The position numbers and the translations under genes were made by a program. This document shows positions 1-11,610 of a stretch of 64,000 nucleotides of DNA, in pieces. The stretch is from Agarophyton chilense. Taxonomy: Eukaryota > Rhodophyta > Florideophyceae > Gracilariales > Gracilariaceae. Each line of letters begins with the position of its first letter. The stretch's first letter is position 1. The DNA lies in the NCBI GenBank assembly GCA_030374765.1, contig JARGXX010000080.1, positions 806,001-870,000 of the forward strand, given 5' to 3'. The notes beneath the pieces are model-generated. The model was given only the letters and a program-made list of their open reading frames with translations, did no database searches and had not been told where the DNA came from.

Positions 1-2839
1 AAGGGGAAGAAGGGGTGGTGAAGCGAAGAAGAGAGTTGAGCTTGCAGACCCAGGCGGCGGGAGTGGGGTTGGAGAAGCTGGAACCGGCAACGAGGATGTG
101 GGAGAACTTTGGGGTTTAGAGGGACCGAAGGAGGGAGCAGCGAAGATACGTTGAATGAGTGGGAGAGGGGGATCTTTGACGGCGAGCTCGTTTCGATCGG
201 CGATGTAGTCGTCTAGGGTTGGGGTGAAGCCGCCGACGACGTATGCGAAATTGACGAATGTGAGACGAGTTTGGCGGAGAGTGGGGGAGCCCTGGTTGAG
301 AGCTAGTGTTTCGAGTGTGAGTGTGACGAAGGAGGGGAGTGCGAGGGTTCCAATCTGTGAGATGATGGCGATAGTGTCTGGGGAGAAGAGGTCCTGAAGG
401 GAAGAGATTGTTGAGTGGGGGTTTGCTCGAAGGAATTTGTGAGCGGTGATGAGATCGGAAAAGGAGGTGTGCTTGCCATCACGGACGAAACCTGGTTTGC
501 GGGCTTGGAAGGGAGGAGGAGGGGCATGGGAGGATGAGGTGACGGAAGGATCAGCGGAGAGAGAAATCCAATTGTTGACGGCATCGGAGCGTTAGATGGC
601 ACGGATGGTTTCGTTGTGCGCGGTGGGTCTGCGCTTGGAGGTTCGGGAGTAATGTGCTTTGAAGAGGGTATGGGCTTGTTCGAAGATGCCTGCATCGTTG
701 ATGTGGAGACCCCCAAAGCGTCGAATGTCGTCTACGATGTGATCGAAGAGGTGTAATTTGAGGGTGCCAAGGTTGGAGGTATGGTATGGACCGAGAACAT
801 CGACAGCTCTGTGCTTGAAGGAATGGATTTGGCAGGCGAGTTTGGCAAGACGAGAAGTGGTCCATTCAGGGACGGATTTGTAGCACATGGAGGTCAGGAG
901 GAGGTCTGTGTACTTGGAGAAGACAGTTGTGATGGGAGCGGAATTGGCTTCGTCACAGCAGCGGTCGAAGAAGGCGCCGGTGAAGGGGAAGACCATGTCG
1001 AGGGCGCGGTATTCTTTTGCTTCTAGCATGCCGCGAACGCCGTCAGTTGTGAAGAAGCCGTTGAGGGACTGCCCGCTTTCGGAAGTAGAGAAGTCGATGT
1101 GGAGGCCGGTATCTGGGAAATGGTTTTCGATGGCGGTGAGGATGAAGTTGGAGTGCTTGAGGATGGAGGTGCGGACGGAGTGGAAGGAACGGCGGGAGTT
1201 TGTGGAGCTGATGGTGGTGAAGAGGTATTCTGATCTGAGACGTTCGATGGCGGCGAGCTTGATGAGTTTGGAAACGCCGAGGTGGAAGTTGTGGAAGGGT
1301 TCGAAGGGGAAGATGTTGTATGGGGTGAGGAGGGGGGTGATGTTGAAAAGGGGTAAGACTCGAAGAGGGAGGGGTATTTTGCGAGGGAGAGGGAGTGGAG
1401 TGCTTGGAGAGCTTGTTCCTTGAAGTTGCGCGAGACTCTTGGCTTGCGGGCGAGGAGAGCTGCTTCGGAGTCCTTGAGGAGCGAGAAGTGTTTGTTGCGG
1501 GCTGCAAGGGTGAGCGGAAGAGATCGAGGGGGATGGGCGTGAGAGTGTTGGTGGAGTTGTGAGCGAGGGACAGAGCATCTGTGGCAGGGGTGCTGGGGGC
1601 GGGTGCCGTGGGAGATGGCGAGAATATCCTTTGCCTCAGGAATGTCTGCGCAGTAGCTGGAGATGATGGGGTGGCATTGACGAAGAACGCCGTCTGCGTC
1701 GCGGAAGGGGAACCCGGGGAGGGCGGAAGAGAAGAGAGGTTGAAGGAGGGAGGAGATGGTCTGCTGTATGAGTTGCATTTTTGTTTGGCGAAGGATGGAG
1801 GAGGAATGAGTGATGATATCTGTATCTGGAAAAGGAGTGATTGGGGTGAAGGAGGTTGGAAGATAGCCGAGGAGTGTGAGATTGTCAGAGATGCATTTGC
1901 GGCGAAAGGAGTCGGAGAAGTTGAGAAGGGTGATGTGGAGGGGGTAGGAGGTGATGGAAGAAGATTTGAGAGAGGTAGAGGACTTGTCGGAGTAGATTTG
2001 GACGAGGCCAATGAAGGAGTCGATACCGGTGGAGTGAGGGAGATGCCAGACGATGTTATCTTTTGTGGACTGCATGATGGCGGTCTTGAGTGCGGGGACG
2101 ACTTTTGAGCCGAGGGTGGCTGCCATGGGGTGTGCGAAGGCGGGGGAGCCGGAGGCGGATGTTTGGGAGATGGGGTGGAAAAAGGTGTTCTTGAAGTGTG
2201 CGAGGGCGAGCTGTTGTTTGAAGACATGGATTGCGTCTTTCTGGAAGAGGGTTGCGGAGAAGCGTTTGTGGGCATCGAAGATGGTGGAGGGGGCGAAACC
2301 AATGGACCTGATTCTCTGGTGGAAGAGGTCTGCCTGGAGCTCGAGGCATTGCTTTGCGGAGGAGACTGAGTTTTGGAATGTTGATTCGGAGAAGTGGGGA
2401 TCATTAAGGAGAGTGATGAGTTCGTCAGCCTTTCGTTGTCCAAGCTTGGAGGCGATGGAGGAGATGTAGAGGACCATTTTCTCCAGGTGGGGGTTGTCGA
2501 GGGGGGGAGTGGAAGGAGGGAGGGGGAACCGAGAGGGGCAGTGGCGACGTGGATGGCGTCCTGGGTGTGGAGGGAGAGAGAGAGCTGGTCTTGGCGGTAG
2601 TAGTCATGGTGTGCGAGAGGGACGTTGTCGGAAGGGCGATGTGAGGGAGGAGGATGAGGGGGGAGTTTTGAGGTGGACTTGTGGCGTTTTGTGCGGGGTA
2701 GGAAGTTGGGTTCATTTCCGCCAGGGGAGAGGAAGCGCTTGTTGGCGGAGAGGCGATGAGGGCACCTTCTCTGGTGCCGCTGGAGGGCGGGGATTTCTCG
2801 GGCGAAGAAGAAGCAACCGTTGAAGCAGCAGGAAGGCAT
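1..2839 (-). pseudogene. Decayed DNA-transposon transposase (CACTA/Plavaka or KDZ-like), runs off left edge
   Basis: On the minus strand an ATG at 2839 opens a reading frame with an N-terminal Cys/His cluster resembling a C2H2-type finger (CCFNGC, then L-x2-H-x3-C). It continues in a second frame (about 2500-1350) with DSFIGLVQIYSDK, YCADIPEAKDI and a C-x2-C pair, and in a third frame (about 1350-592) with FHNFHLGVSK, GVRGMLEAKEY and a C-terminal YSRTSKR block. Below a TAA at 592-594 the same frame stays open to base 1. This order of blocks resembles the large transposases of CACTA/Plavaka or KDZ elements; I recognise the type but cannot fix the superfamily. Two frame changes (near a C7 run at 2496-2503 and near 1340-1360) and one nonsense codon make it a broken copy, though a homopolymer sequencing error could explain the first. 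No terminal inverted repeats were found. Confidence 0.5.
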
Positions 2840-3300
2840 GGTGGGTGGAGGAGAGGTGGTGGGAAAGAAGTTGGTAGGGGGCGTAGACGGAGAGAGAGTA
2901 TGGCGCACACAGGGCACGTGACAGGGGAGGGCGGTGGAGAATAATATAGAATGCAAGGCACGTGAGGTCTGCCAGGTTGGGCTGCGATTCTATTGCGATT
3001 GATATGGATGGTACTAAATGTTCAATTTCTATTTTGAGGTCCATTTTGGGACCGGTTGTTTGTACTAATCTGTCAATCTAGAGCGCACAAAGATTGAATC
3101 TGCTCCTACACCACTTCTCTACTTTTACCTTTAAACTGCGGCGACAGAACGATTCACGCTAGTTTTACCTCCATCAAAACTAGAAAAACTGCAGATATGT
3201 GCTAGTCTTCCTTCCCATACAAACTAGCACTAATGAACGAATGAAAATATTTTCGGCAATTAACACCTCCAAATTTGGATAAATTCACGGGTTTTTCGGT
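2840..3300. repeat. Spacer with two adjacent inverted repeats
   Basis: No gene is seen here. Two short perfect inverted repeats lie next to each other: ctagtttt/aaaactag at 3159-3183 (9-nt loop) and gtgctagt/actagcac at 3199-3230 (16-nt loop). Both contain CTAG at the stem. They sit just beyond the truncated 3' end of element A and may be a small transposon terminus or a chance structure. Confidence 0.35.
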
Positions 3301-3319
3301 CATTTCAATTCGTCCTTTT

Positions 3320-6111
3320 TTGACCACTGAACTAGCATTCCGAGAACACTGACGTAGTGCGCAAGATACAAGACTCTCGGGCGCAGTGCCTTCGGAACCA
3401 CCTTTTTGGAGGCTACCATCCATGGTTGACCTTCTCACGATGTACCCATTGTGGTCCACATCGAACGGTGATCCTTTGAAAAGAAATTTGTTAGCCAGGG
3501 TTCTACAGTACGCATCCTGGGCCTGTTATCGTAGACACTCCTCTCGGGTTGCGGGCATGACGTTCGTTTCCTCTAGGGTCAGTATCTGCGTTGCCATGTC
3601 GGTGATCCGCAAAGCACCTTCTTCAGGTAAGTCCCAACATCCTTCTAGGTGTTCCCCGGTACCATTTTGGTTTGATGACACCAAAAAGCAAGGGATATCA
3701 TCGTCCACCGGTTCTGTCTCTAACCCTGAGGTGTATAAGCGTGACATAGCGTCAGCTATGTTGTGCTTGATACCTGGACGGTACTCTACGTCGTATTCAA
3801 ACTCCGAGAGTCTCAACCACCAACGGGCAAGTCTACCAGACGCATCTGTGATTCCGAGGATCCGCCTTAAGGCGCCGTGGTCCGTACACAACGTAAAGCG
3901 CTCAGCATACAGATATGGACGGAGCATCAAAATGCTCCACACTACTGCAAGACATTCCTTCTCGGTTACCGTGTAGTTCTGCTCCGCCTCATTCATAGCG
4001 CGGCTCGAGTATCCTTTAGGTAATTTGTCTCCGTTGTGCTGCTCTTGCATGAGACAACAACCAATTTGGGCATGGGATGCATATGTATCCAGTGTGTACG
4101 GTAGACCTTTTTTCGGTAGCGCTAAGATTGGCGGCGACAACAGCGCTCGTTTCAATTCCTCAAAGGTATCCATTTCGTCGTTCGATAGATTCTCAAACCG
4201 TTCAGGTTCACCTTTCTGGAGCTTCTTGTTGAGGAGAGCCGCTATTTTCGCGAATCTCTTCACGAAGCAACGATAGACCTTAAATAAACCTATAAAGGAT
4301 CGTACGTTTGTCTGTGATCGTAGCTACTTGGCCTCCTGTATGGCTTTAATGTTGCTCGGCGAAACCTCTGGGGTACCAGGGCCTATGATGTGGCCCAGGT
4401 AATCAACCGTTCTGGTAAAGAAGACGCATTTGCGTAGCTTCAGCGCCACCCCCGCCTCAGCTAGGAGGGTTAGTACGGTGCGTACGTGTGCAAAGTGCTC
4501 TTCTACTGATCTGGAATAGATGATTACATCATCGATGTATACCAAGGCGGTTGTCCGTTTAACCTTCGAAAGGATGATGTCCAGTGCCCTTTGAAAGGTG
4601 GCTGGAGCATTGCGCAACCCCAATGGCATCCGCGTGAAGCTAAGCACACCTGCATGGCACGTGAAGGTCGTTTTGTCTCGATCTTCCTCACCTACAGGTA
4701 CCTGCCAATAACCACAATTGGCATCCACCGTGGTAAATATCTGCCCATCTCCCAAGGAGTCGATGCACTCATACATTCTAGGTATCGGGTACGAATCCCT
4801 GATGGTCACGCTATTGAGCCTCCTGTAGTCCACACAGAACCTCATACGGTTATACCCTTTCTTCTGAACCAGAACCGCGGGACTAGCCCAATCTGAGTTG
4901 GCTGGATCAATTAAACCTTCTTGGAGTATTCGCTCCACTTCTTTGAGTTCTACCTCTCTGGCCTTTGGACCTGCACGGTATGGTTGCTGATAAATCGGCT
5001 TCGAGTCAGGGAGGATCTCGATGCGATGCTATGTGGCCTTAATTGGGCCCAGATGACCTGACCACATGGTTTCGAACTCCTCCAGAAGGTCGATAATACG
5101 GCCCCGCAGTTGGCCGTTTTCTTCACCGATCTGGACTGTATCTTTCCATTGCCTCTCAGGGTCCGGTTCCTCTTCTTTCTCTACCGATGCCTTATCGGTT
5201 AGCTTCGCTTCCAAGTTGGTATTTATCGATACCTTTGTGGTTGTGGACGCATTTGCGGACCCCCCTTCCTTACCGAAGGCGACCTCGCCGAGATCAGTGT
5301 GAGCTACGGTGAAGACCCCTTGTGGTGCCGGTAGTTCTATGCCAACATTGGTATTTTTCGGGAACTTCACGTCATGACTGCTGAAGTTGCTGAGACACAC
5401 CTTAAAGGGTTGATTTGGGATGTTGTCGACAATCCCGTTAGCCATCAAGGTGAGGTGTCGATGTGCTAACCTCGAATGGTTTTGTAGTATGACCAGCCCG
5501 GGGGTCGCACACGACACCGGTACTAATATTTGGTGCATTGGCGGGATAACAACCTGTTTGGTAATGCGCACTTTGTTGGAGACCGTTTCGGTGGATATCA
5601 TCTTTTTCGGTTTGCCGAACCATCCCTGTTTTGTTTCCGTATTACCTAAAATGGCAATTTGTCCCCCTTAACGTACGGTGACGGTACGGAAACCAGGAAG
5701 GATTGCTTTGACATGTCTTTCAATGGAGTTCGTACCTAGTAGGCAGTCTGTTGGTAAACGGTCGACAACAAAGAATTGCAGTCTTAGATTGAGTTCTCCG
5801 AGCTGCACCACAGTAGTGAGCATACCTCGAAGGTTTAATGGGCGCTCATTTGCATCTACCAGCGGGTTGTTGTCGGGAGGTCGGCTCAAGTTCCGAAGTA
5901 CCGCCTCAGGTATGACGCGGGAGTTCAGGACGTTTGGGCCCGCCCCCGTATTCAACACGCAGGTGACTGGAACCGCAAGGCGATCGGAGAAACCCATTGA
6001 AGCACGTACTTTACAGTTATTGTACTTCATATGACAAACCGGAGTGTTCTCTTCCACCTTCAAGGTTCTGGGTAACAATTGGCCTTCCGATTGCAGTGTG
6101 GGTTCGGCCAT
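3320..6111 (-). pseudogene. Element A pol pseudogene (protease, RT, RNase H, partial integrase)
   Basis: One frame runs from ATG 6111 to about 3526 with only three nonsense codons: TAA 5668-5670, TAG 5029-5031 and TAG 4324-4326. Retropepsin lies near 5950 but its catalytic motif reads LNTGAG instead of DTGAG (codon AAT at 5950-5952). Reverse transcriptase occupies 4938-4324 with FCVDYRRLN, MPLGLRNAPATFQ and an intact YIDD active site. RNase H follows at 4263-3526, with YTVTEKECLAVVWS, TDHGALR and the terminal DAMSRL block. Beyond 3526, in shifting frames, is a fragment of the integrase H2C2 finger (VPKALRPRVLYLAHY), after which similarity ends. All three stops could derive from CAG or CAA by a C-to-T change, and D-to-N fits a G-to-A change. 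Confidence 0.85.
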
Positions 6112-8374
6112 TACGCCAACCGTTCGGTGTTTTCCTTCTGTACGTGAGGGGTTGAGTCCAAGTTTGAGGTTTCCTCTATGGTATTGACCTGTACCGGTGT
6201 ACGGGGTTGGAACCTATTTGGTGCTTGCCTTGAAGACCCATAGAGGCGTTGGTGATTCTGCATGCGAGCCTGAATCAACTGGTCTCTCATCCCTGGAGGT
6301 AAGTAAGTGCAATTGTTTGCCCAATGGTCTGTCGCGAGACAAAACCAGCAAACGAGGCCTCCAGTTGGTGGGTCTCGCGTTACCGTTGAGGGGTTGTCTC
6401 GAAACCAGGTTGGTAGGAGCAGTGGCGTAGGATGTGGGTGGCGAGTTATGGGAGCTCGCTTCCATGCATCCTATGCGAGCTCCCCGCACTTGGCCGCGAT
6501 TGTACCGAGTTTGGTGTACGCGTTGACGACCAATTTCCTACCGTCGAAGGTTTTGAGAACCGCCCCTGGGTCGCTACCAAGTGGATAGCGGATCCTGTAG
6601 GTACTTCGAGGTGCGAGCTACCCTCTGAGGTTGTGGTATCTTCAATTTCCAAGACCGAGCTCTTCGGTTCATCCTTCGAGGTTGGAGGCGCGGCTGGTCT
6701 CTTTCCCAGCCGAAGGGTATCTCCAAGGCCCTGGTAGTATCGATCCAGCCCATTGTAGTCTACCTTTCGGTTAGCGGCCTGATAATTTCGTACCTGGGAA
6801 CGGATCGCTCTGTTGACATTGTCGGCAAATAGCGACTTTAACCTCGAGGTAGTGAACACATTACCACAACGGGTTGCCAGATTCCAAAGCGCGAGCGAAA
6901 ACTCCGATTCGGTTTGCCCAGACCTTTGATGGTAGGCGAGGACTTCCGAATAAGCCTCTTGGATAACCTCATCGGTGGCGTATGTTTTCCAAAGGAAATT
7001 GACCACTTCTGGGTATGACTCCAACATCTCTGTGCTATCCTCATCCATCGCTAAGGTATTGCCGCGGAGCCTACCCTATAGCAAGTATTATGCTTGTCCT
7101 TTCAGGTAAAACTGAAATAGCCACATAGCAGCGCCCTCGGAAAATCCATTTTGGTCACATGCAATCTTGAACTTCTGTACAAACTCAATCACCGCAATAG
7201 GATCCGTACCTGTGAAGGTTGGCTCACCCATTGGGAAGCTGAGCTTCTTGTGGTGCTTAGTAATCTTTTGAGCAACCTCTTGGGTGTATTCAGACGACTT
7301 GTTGATCAACCGATAAGTTCTGTAATCAACCGCTTTGGTGAACATATCTTTCAACTGTTGGTGCACCTCCAGGTCCATTTCGGTGTCCGTCTCAGAGTCG
7401 GGCGACTCATTGTATCCCTTTCTACCCTTTCGGTTCTTTTTCGACGACTTCTTCGTCGACTTGTTTCGTTTCTTCTTCTTCCTACCTTTACGGTCATCGT
7501 CCGACGATGAACTCGTATCGGAACTGGAGTCTGAGGAGTCGGGGTCTGAATCATCCTCTCGATTCTTTCCCCTCTTCAACCTCCGGTTCTTCCCTTTCGG
7601 TTTCTTCGTCGCTCATCCAACGAGTCAGACGAATAGTCCTTGGGACCACCTCCATGGGTATCCTTTTGAACGAAACCAGTAATTGGTTGCAGATAGATGT
7701 CTTGAGGATCTACCTTCCCCGGGACCTTTTGACTCTGCCTTGGACCTTGTAGGTACTCACTATCAGTAGGTAAGTGTTTGGAATGGGTGAAATGACCTAT
7801 TTGGAACCCTTGTAGTATGCGCTTTGCGATGTTCCCCTGTGTAGGTCGGGATTCTGCGAATCCCTAGGAAACCCAAAGGTCCTGCACAGCGCGGTAAACA
7901 TGCTCCCTTGCATCTGTAAAGAGATACTGTTTCATCATTTCAGGTATCCTTTCCGACAGCTCTTGAGCTGCTTGGTCAACCACAATACGGTTAAATGCAT
8001 CGACGTCCATTGAAGGCGGAACCATCCGGGTATCCGACTTCTCCTTTTAAAGATAATTCATCCTCGACCGCGAGAGTGATGAGCGCTTTCGCTCGCTCTT
8101 CGAGCTGAGGCCATAGCTCCTCTGCTACAACCCCAATTGGTAATTCCCTTTGAGGTTCCGTTGCAATAGGCGGCGGACCATGTACCTTTACGGTTTTGTC
8201 CCGAGGATGCCGGAGCAGCTCCTCCGGGTTTTCCAGAATCGGTTGAGCCGATGGGGCTCCTTTGAGACCATTATGGCTTGGTGGGGCGCTCGCACCACAC
8301 GTATTATTTTTAGGTCGTTCGATTTGTGACCAATAGTGTATCCTGTATTGCTTTGCGGGATTTCCTGAAACCAA
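6111..8374 (-). pseudogene. Element A gag pseudogene
   Basis: Three stretches are in one frame: 8374-7991 (Pro-rich N-terminus), 7579-7088 (Ser/Asp-rich then Lys-rich tract, then a capsid-like segment ending FYLKGQA) and 7048-6446 (capsid-like, with NFLWKTYATDEVI). Between 8010 and 7600 the coding sense continues in another frame, with MDVDAFNRIVVDQAAQEL and a TAG. Two stops (TAA 7088-7090, TAG 7076-7078) split the capsid. A further frame change before 6351 leads to an intact zinc knuckle, CWFCLATDHWANNC (C-x2-C-x4-H-x4-C), at about 6309-6350. That frame ends in a TAA that overlaps the pol ATG as TAATG (6113-6109). Gag binds and packages element RNA; this copy cannot be made in one piece. Confidence 0.8.
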
Positions 8375-8399
8375 ATAGGTGTACGAGCTTCCAATCCTT

Positions 8400-9089
8400 C
8401 TTGAAATCTCGTGTCAACCGTGAAGGTACGACGAAAACTAAAAATACTTTCTAAGTAGCAAGACCAAAATGTCGTACAATCACCTCTGGGGAATGCTACT
8501 GTCTTGTCTCGGGAGCATAGTGACGCTCAACCGTAGGGAGCGTGTTGACGCCCATCCTTAGACTGTGGACGTAGTAAACCTCGAAGGGAACAGGGCACCG
8601 TGAAGACCCGCAGGGGCAAACGGCGGGGCAACTAGCCTATACCGTGTAGGTGAACGACGGTAGGCGTCGATTCGCGGGAAAGCCTGTGTGGTAGTTGAGA
8701 GACGATGAACCAAAAGGTATAGTCGTGACCCAAGTGGTGCCTTTCTTTATCAGATTAGGATGGGGGAGGTGCAGTTCCCTATATGCATTGGACTGCACTC
8801 TCCAGATCACCCGGGAGGTGCCAGCAAGGCCCGGTCTCTGACCTAGTGTCAGAGACCAGGCCAACACTGGCTACAGTGCCAGGTGGCCACTCAACTACTG
8901 TACTAAAAATACATATAATTACAATTACTATTAATAACAATTACTCAACCAGACGGTACATGTCAACACTACATGCGGCTGACAACACCTAGATGATAGC
9001 TCGCCCGGAGCTGCATGGCCGATGATCCCTCGCATCCATCACCTACAAGGTCAGTGTAGTAAATCGACAACTTCAAAGTTCAAACCTTC
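8400..9089. other. Non-coding stretch between elements A and B with a strong hairpin
   Basis: No supported gene. This is where the leader or 5' LTR of element A would be expected, but no second copy is available for comparison. A hairpin at 8828-8862 has 15-bp arms with one mismatch (ggcc-c-ggtctctgac, loop ctagt, gtcagagacc-a-ggcc). A smaller inverted repeat, cactg/cagtg, follows near 8865-8878. Confidence 0.4.
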
Positions 9090-9756
9090 TGTAGTATCTG
9101 CTCTAGCGGAGAGAGCAGACACCTGCGACAGCGTTCGGACTGCCGATGGGTCGTTTTTGGCGAAGGAAACGGGGTGGTAGAGCTACAACACCAGCGAGCT
9201 GGAAGTGGGGTATAAGGCCACTACTCGCCAGCGAGGGTGAACAGTGCAACTGTAAAACGTTGATGAAACGTAGGTACAAGACGGCTCGTGAAGTGGTTGG
9301 GGGCTGACTATCTATTATAGCTCGTCCGGATCTCCGGTTAAGGAATCCTAAGCGAGGAACAGAATAGTCATGACGCCCATGTTGTCTCCTTTACTTGGAG
9401 TCGGCGCTCACCTCTGGTACACTATATACTGTGTACCAGGGTGGGTGCCCAAATAAATATATAAATAATACCTAGTGGTCAGCCACTTAGCCAAACCACT
9501 GTATGGGTATGGTCCCTAATGGACGTCTAGCTACGAAGGGTAGTAAACCCCTCCACGTGGATCGCCACTACATCCGCTGTTGCAAGCCACTTCACTCGTG
9601 ATACCACGTGTTCCAACAATGTACCCTGCCTCCTGGCATCATACGCGGTGTGCCGTTTCATATCACAAGTTTGATGACATCACTCACTTCTGAGTTCCAA
9701 CCGCGACTTCGCGAAAAACCAACCTATCGGATTCCCCGACATAGTAGAATACTACA
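9090..9756 (-). repeat. Left LTR (3' LTR) of element B
   Basis: The 667-bp repeat starts TGTAGTAT and ends with its reverse complement, ATACTACA. The first 495 bp match the right LTR with only about six mismatches, while the last 170 bp match at roughly 80 percent by hand count. An A/T block at 9451-9470 reads on the minus strand as a TATA-like promoter element. The copy lacks a 49-bp segment present in the right LTR. Confidence 0.9.
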
Positions 9757-9767
9757 TACCCCCCTCG
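9757..9767 (-). other. Polypurine tract of element B
   Basis: The minus strand reads GAGGGGGGTA directly before the left LTR. This is the expected position and composition for plus-strand priming in reverse transcription, and it confirms that the element is oriented on the minus strand. Confidence 0.65.
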
Positions 9768-9780
9768 TTAAGCGCGAACC

Positions 9781-11610
9781 ATGGGGAACGCAAGAAGCGT
9801 TTATACGCAGTCGGACCGGTGTTCCGGGTACTCATCGTCATCACGAATTCCTCCCCGCCCGACCAACTCTTACAGTTCTCAACAGCATTCTGTTCCTCAC
9901 CGCTCTTCAGCTCGATCTCTCGCGATGGATACGATCGCCGGGTCCAACCCGTTTCAGCCCTCCTCTGAGGATGTGCCTTCTGGGACTCCGTCTAACATTG
10001 CTGGTTATGCATCGCAGCCTACTGCTCAACTCGGTCCATACTGTTCGTTCCCCAAACCGTACACCGGATTCCGGTCGGTACCGTTACCTCAGCTAACCGT
10101 GGCTCCGATGCCGAACGCGGCTTACGTCACCTCTGCGGGTGTGATTCGAGCTCCTTCTCGTCATGCTCAGCGGAGCTACCCGCACCCTGCGGATTTCTAT
10201 GGAAGAGATTCTCTCGACAACGCTGAACTTTTCGCACAAGCGCCCTGGTTTGATCCAGTTGCTATCCGAGATGACGCGTTGATACAACAGTATGTACACG
10301 GTGGGTACTTCTATGACGGTATTCCAGAACACGCGATTTATAGCGACGACTGGGCGAGCCATATTGCTTTGCCATACAACGCGATTGCGCGATATTCAAC
10401 GGAAACCTTGTCCAAAGCCCGTACGCGGTTCACCAAGCTGATTTACCAGCGTCTTCACCGATTCATCAGTACGGTTCTCCTCCAGCAGGACTGGGAACTA
10501 GATACCTGGAAAACCCGTACCAACGGTGAAGGTTACTCGTATATCGAGGCACTCGTTGAAGTCGACGTGAGCGGTTGGTGCGGTGTGCGCGGTGTGCGTG
10601 ATGCAGCTCTCTGCTTTCAGCAACCTCCTCTCCGTGCGGAGTTCCGCTTCCTTCGAAAGCGTGACATTCCCTATTGGGATTATTCCCGTTGGGAGCGTCG
10701 TACTCGATCACGTTTGGGCTATTTGGTGCCGTATCAAATGATCGAGATCGACCGCATCCGGCGGAATGCGCGCTTCGGGCGCTAAATCGGTATTCTGGAG
10801 CATTGGGAGGCGATCGAGAGTCCTCGTGGTCGCCCTGTGGAGCACCCCCCACCGGCGATCTCCTACATCGGATCCGCGTTGGTTAACGACCCGTTATCGG
10901 GATATTAGACGGTGGTTTACACCGAGTTTATAGACAAAATGGCCGTCTTCTTCCTGTGGGATGCTTATGATACCTTTAGAGTTTGGTACATGTCGCCCAC
11001 GGCGCGAAAGTATGCGAGGGAACTCGATCTTTCCCTTTTCCTGGGATCCCGTGCGAATCATGCCGACTTCCTCCATCTTGTGGATTTGATCGACAATGTC
11101 GATTGGTCTGGAGTGCCAGCTGATCCACCCGCTTGCGGAACCCGTGCAAAACACCAAGACCATTCTCCTGGAGGAACAGCAAGTGCTGGAGATTTCGTTT
11201 GGTACGACCCCTGGACGCGCCAGTTGATCACCTCCGAGCAGGCTCGCTTTCTTCGGGAGAACCCGCGTGACATGCCACCGAACCAGCTTACTGAATAGGT
11301 GTACGATGCTACTCGATCCGAGAACGGAGAGGAACGGTATGAGGAAGCGCCGGGAGCTGAGGCTGAACTCGGTTACGAGGCCGAGCCAGAGCTGGCAGGC
11401 GTAGCAACTTCCGTCGGTCAACCAGAAGCGGCGGGAATTGCTCAAGAGAACTTTCATGGGTTTACCCAACAACCGAGTGCAGTGCCGGCCGAAGATCCAG
11501 ACTTGGATCCGCTGAGGCAGTTCCTCTTAGATGCGGGCTTTCCCGTGGACCAAGTTGAGGGTGATCGCGTACAGCTTCTTGCGAACCTGCGTGATCGCAC
11601 GTCTCTTTGA
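9781..11610 (+). pseudogene. Decayed antisense reading frame inside element B, function unknown
   Basis: The frame starts with ATG at 9781, only 24 bp inside the left LTR, and reads opposite to gag-pol. It stays in one frame for 609 codons to a TGA at 11608-11610, broken only by TAA 10783-10785, TAG 10906-10908 and TAG 11296-11298. The N-terminal 110 residues are Ser/Pro/Gln-rich. A folded-looking middle contains DFYGRDSLDNAELF, SDDWASHIALPYNAIARY and a Trp/Arg-rich part (IPYWDYSRWERRTR). A second part has MAVFFLWDAYDTFRVWY, and the tail is acidic (EEAPGAEAELGYEAEPE). No family is recognised. The even reading frame and few stops argue for a once functional gene that decayed with gag-pol. Some Ty3/gypsy lineages carry extra frames, including antisense ones, between pol and the 3' LTR; placing this frame in that class is inference. 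Confidence 0.6.

Larger units (their letters stand above)
3300..8400 (-). mobile_element. Ty3/gypsy retrotransposon relic, element A (LTRs not found)
   Basis: Minus-strand remains read in the order gag, CCHC knuckle, retropepsin, reverse transcriptase, RNase H and the start of integrase, which is Ty3/gypsy order. The 3' end stops within the integrase H2C2 finger, so the integrase core and 3' LTR are missing. A 5' LTR could not be recognised between 8400 and 9089, where element B begins. The element is clearly dead: it has several in-frame stops, frame changes and a lost protease aspartate. It is related to but distinct from element B, since the proteins align only by motif. No second copy of any LTR-like stretch beside it was found in this window. 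Confidence 0.85.

Noticed and set aside
1043-2956. 637-codon minus-strand frame
   Set aside because: Only its first part (zinc-finger-like N-terminus, to about 2500) carries sense. The rest is a Pro/Ser-rich shadow of the transposase frame, open because of base composition.
9085-9089. A perfect 5-bp target-site duplication for element B
   Set aside because: The flanks are ccttc and ccatc, so one base differs; it is noted as possible only.
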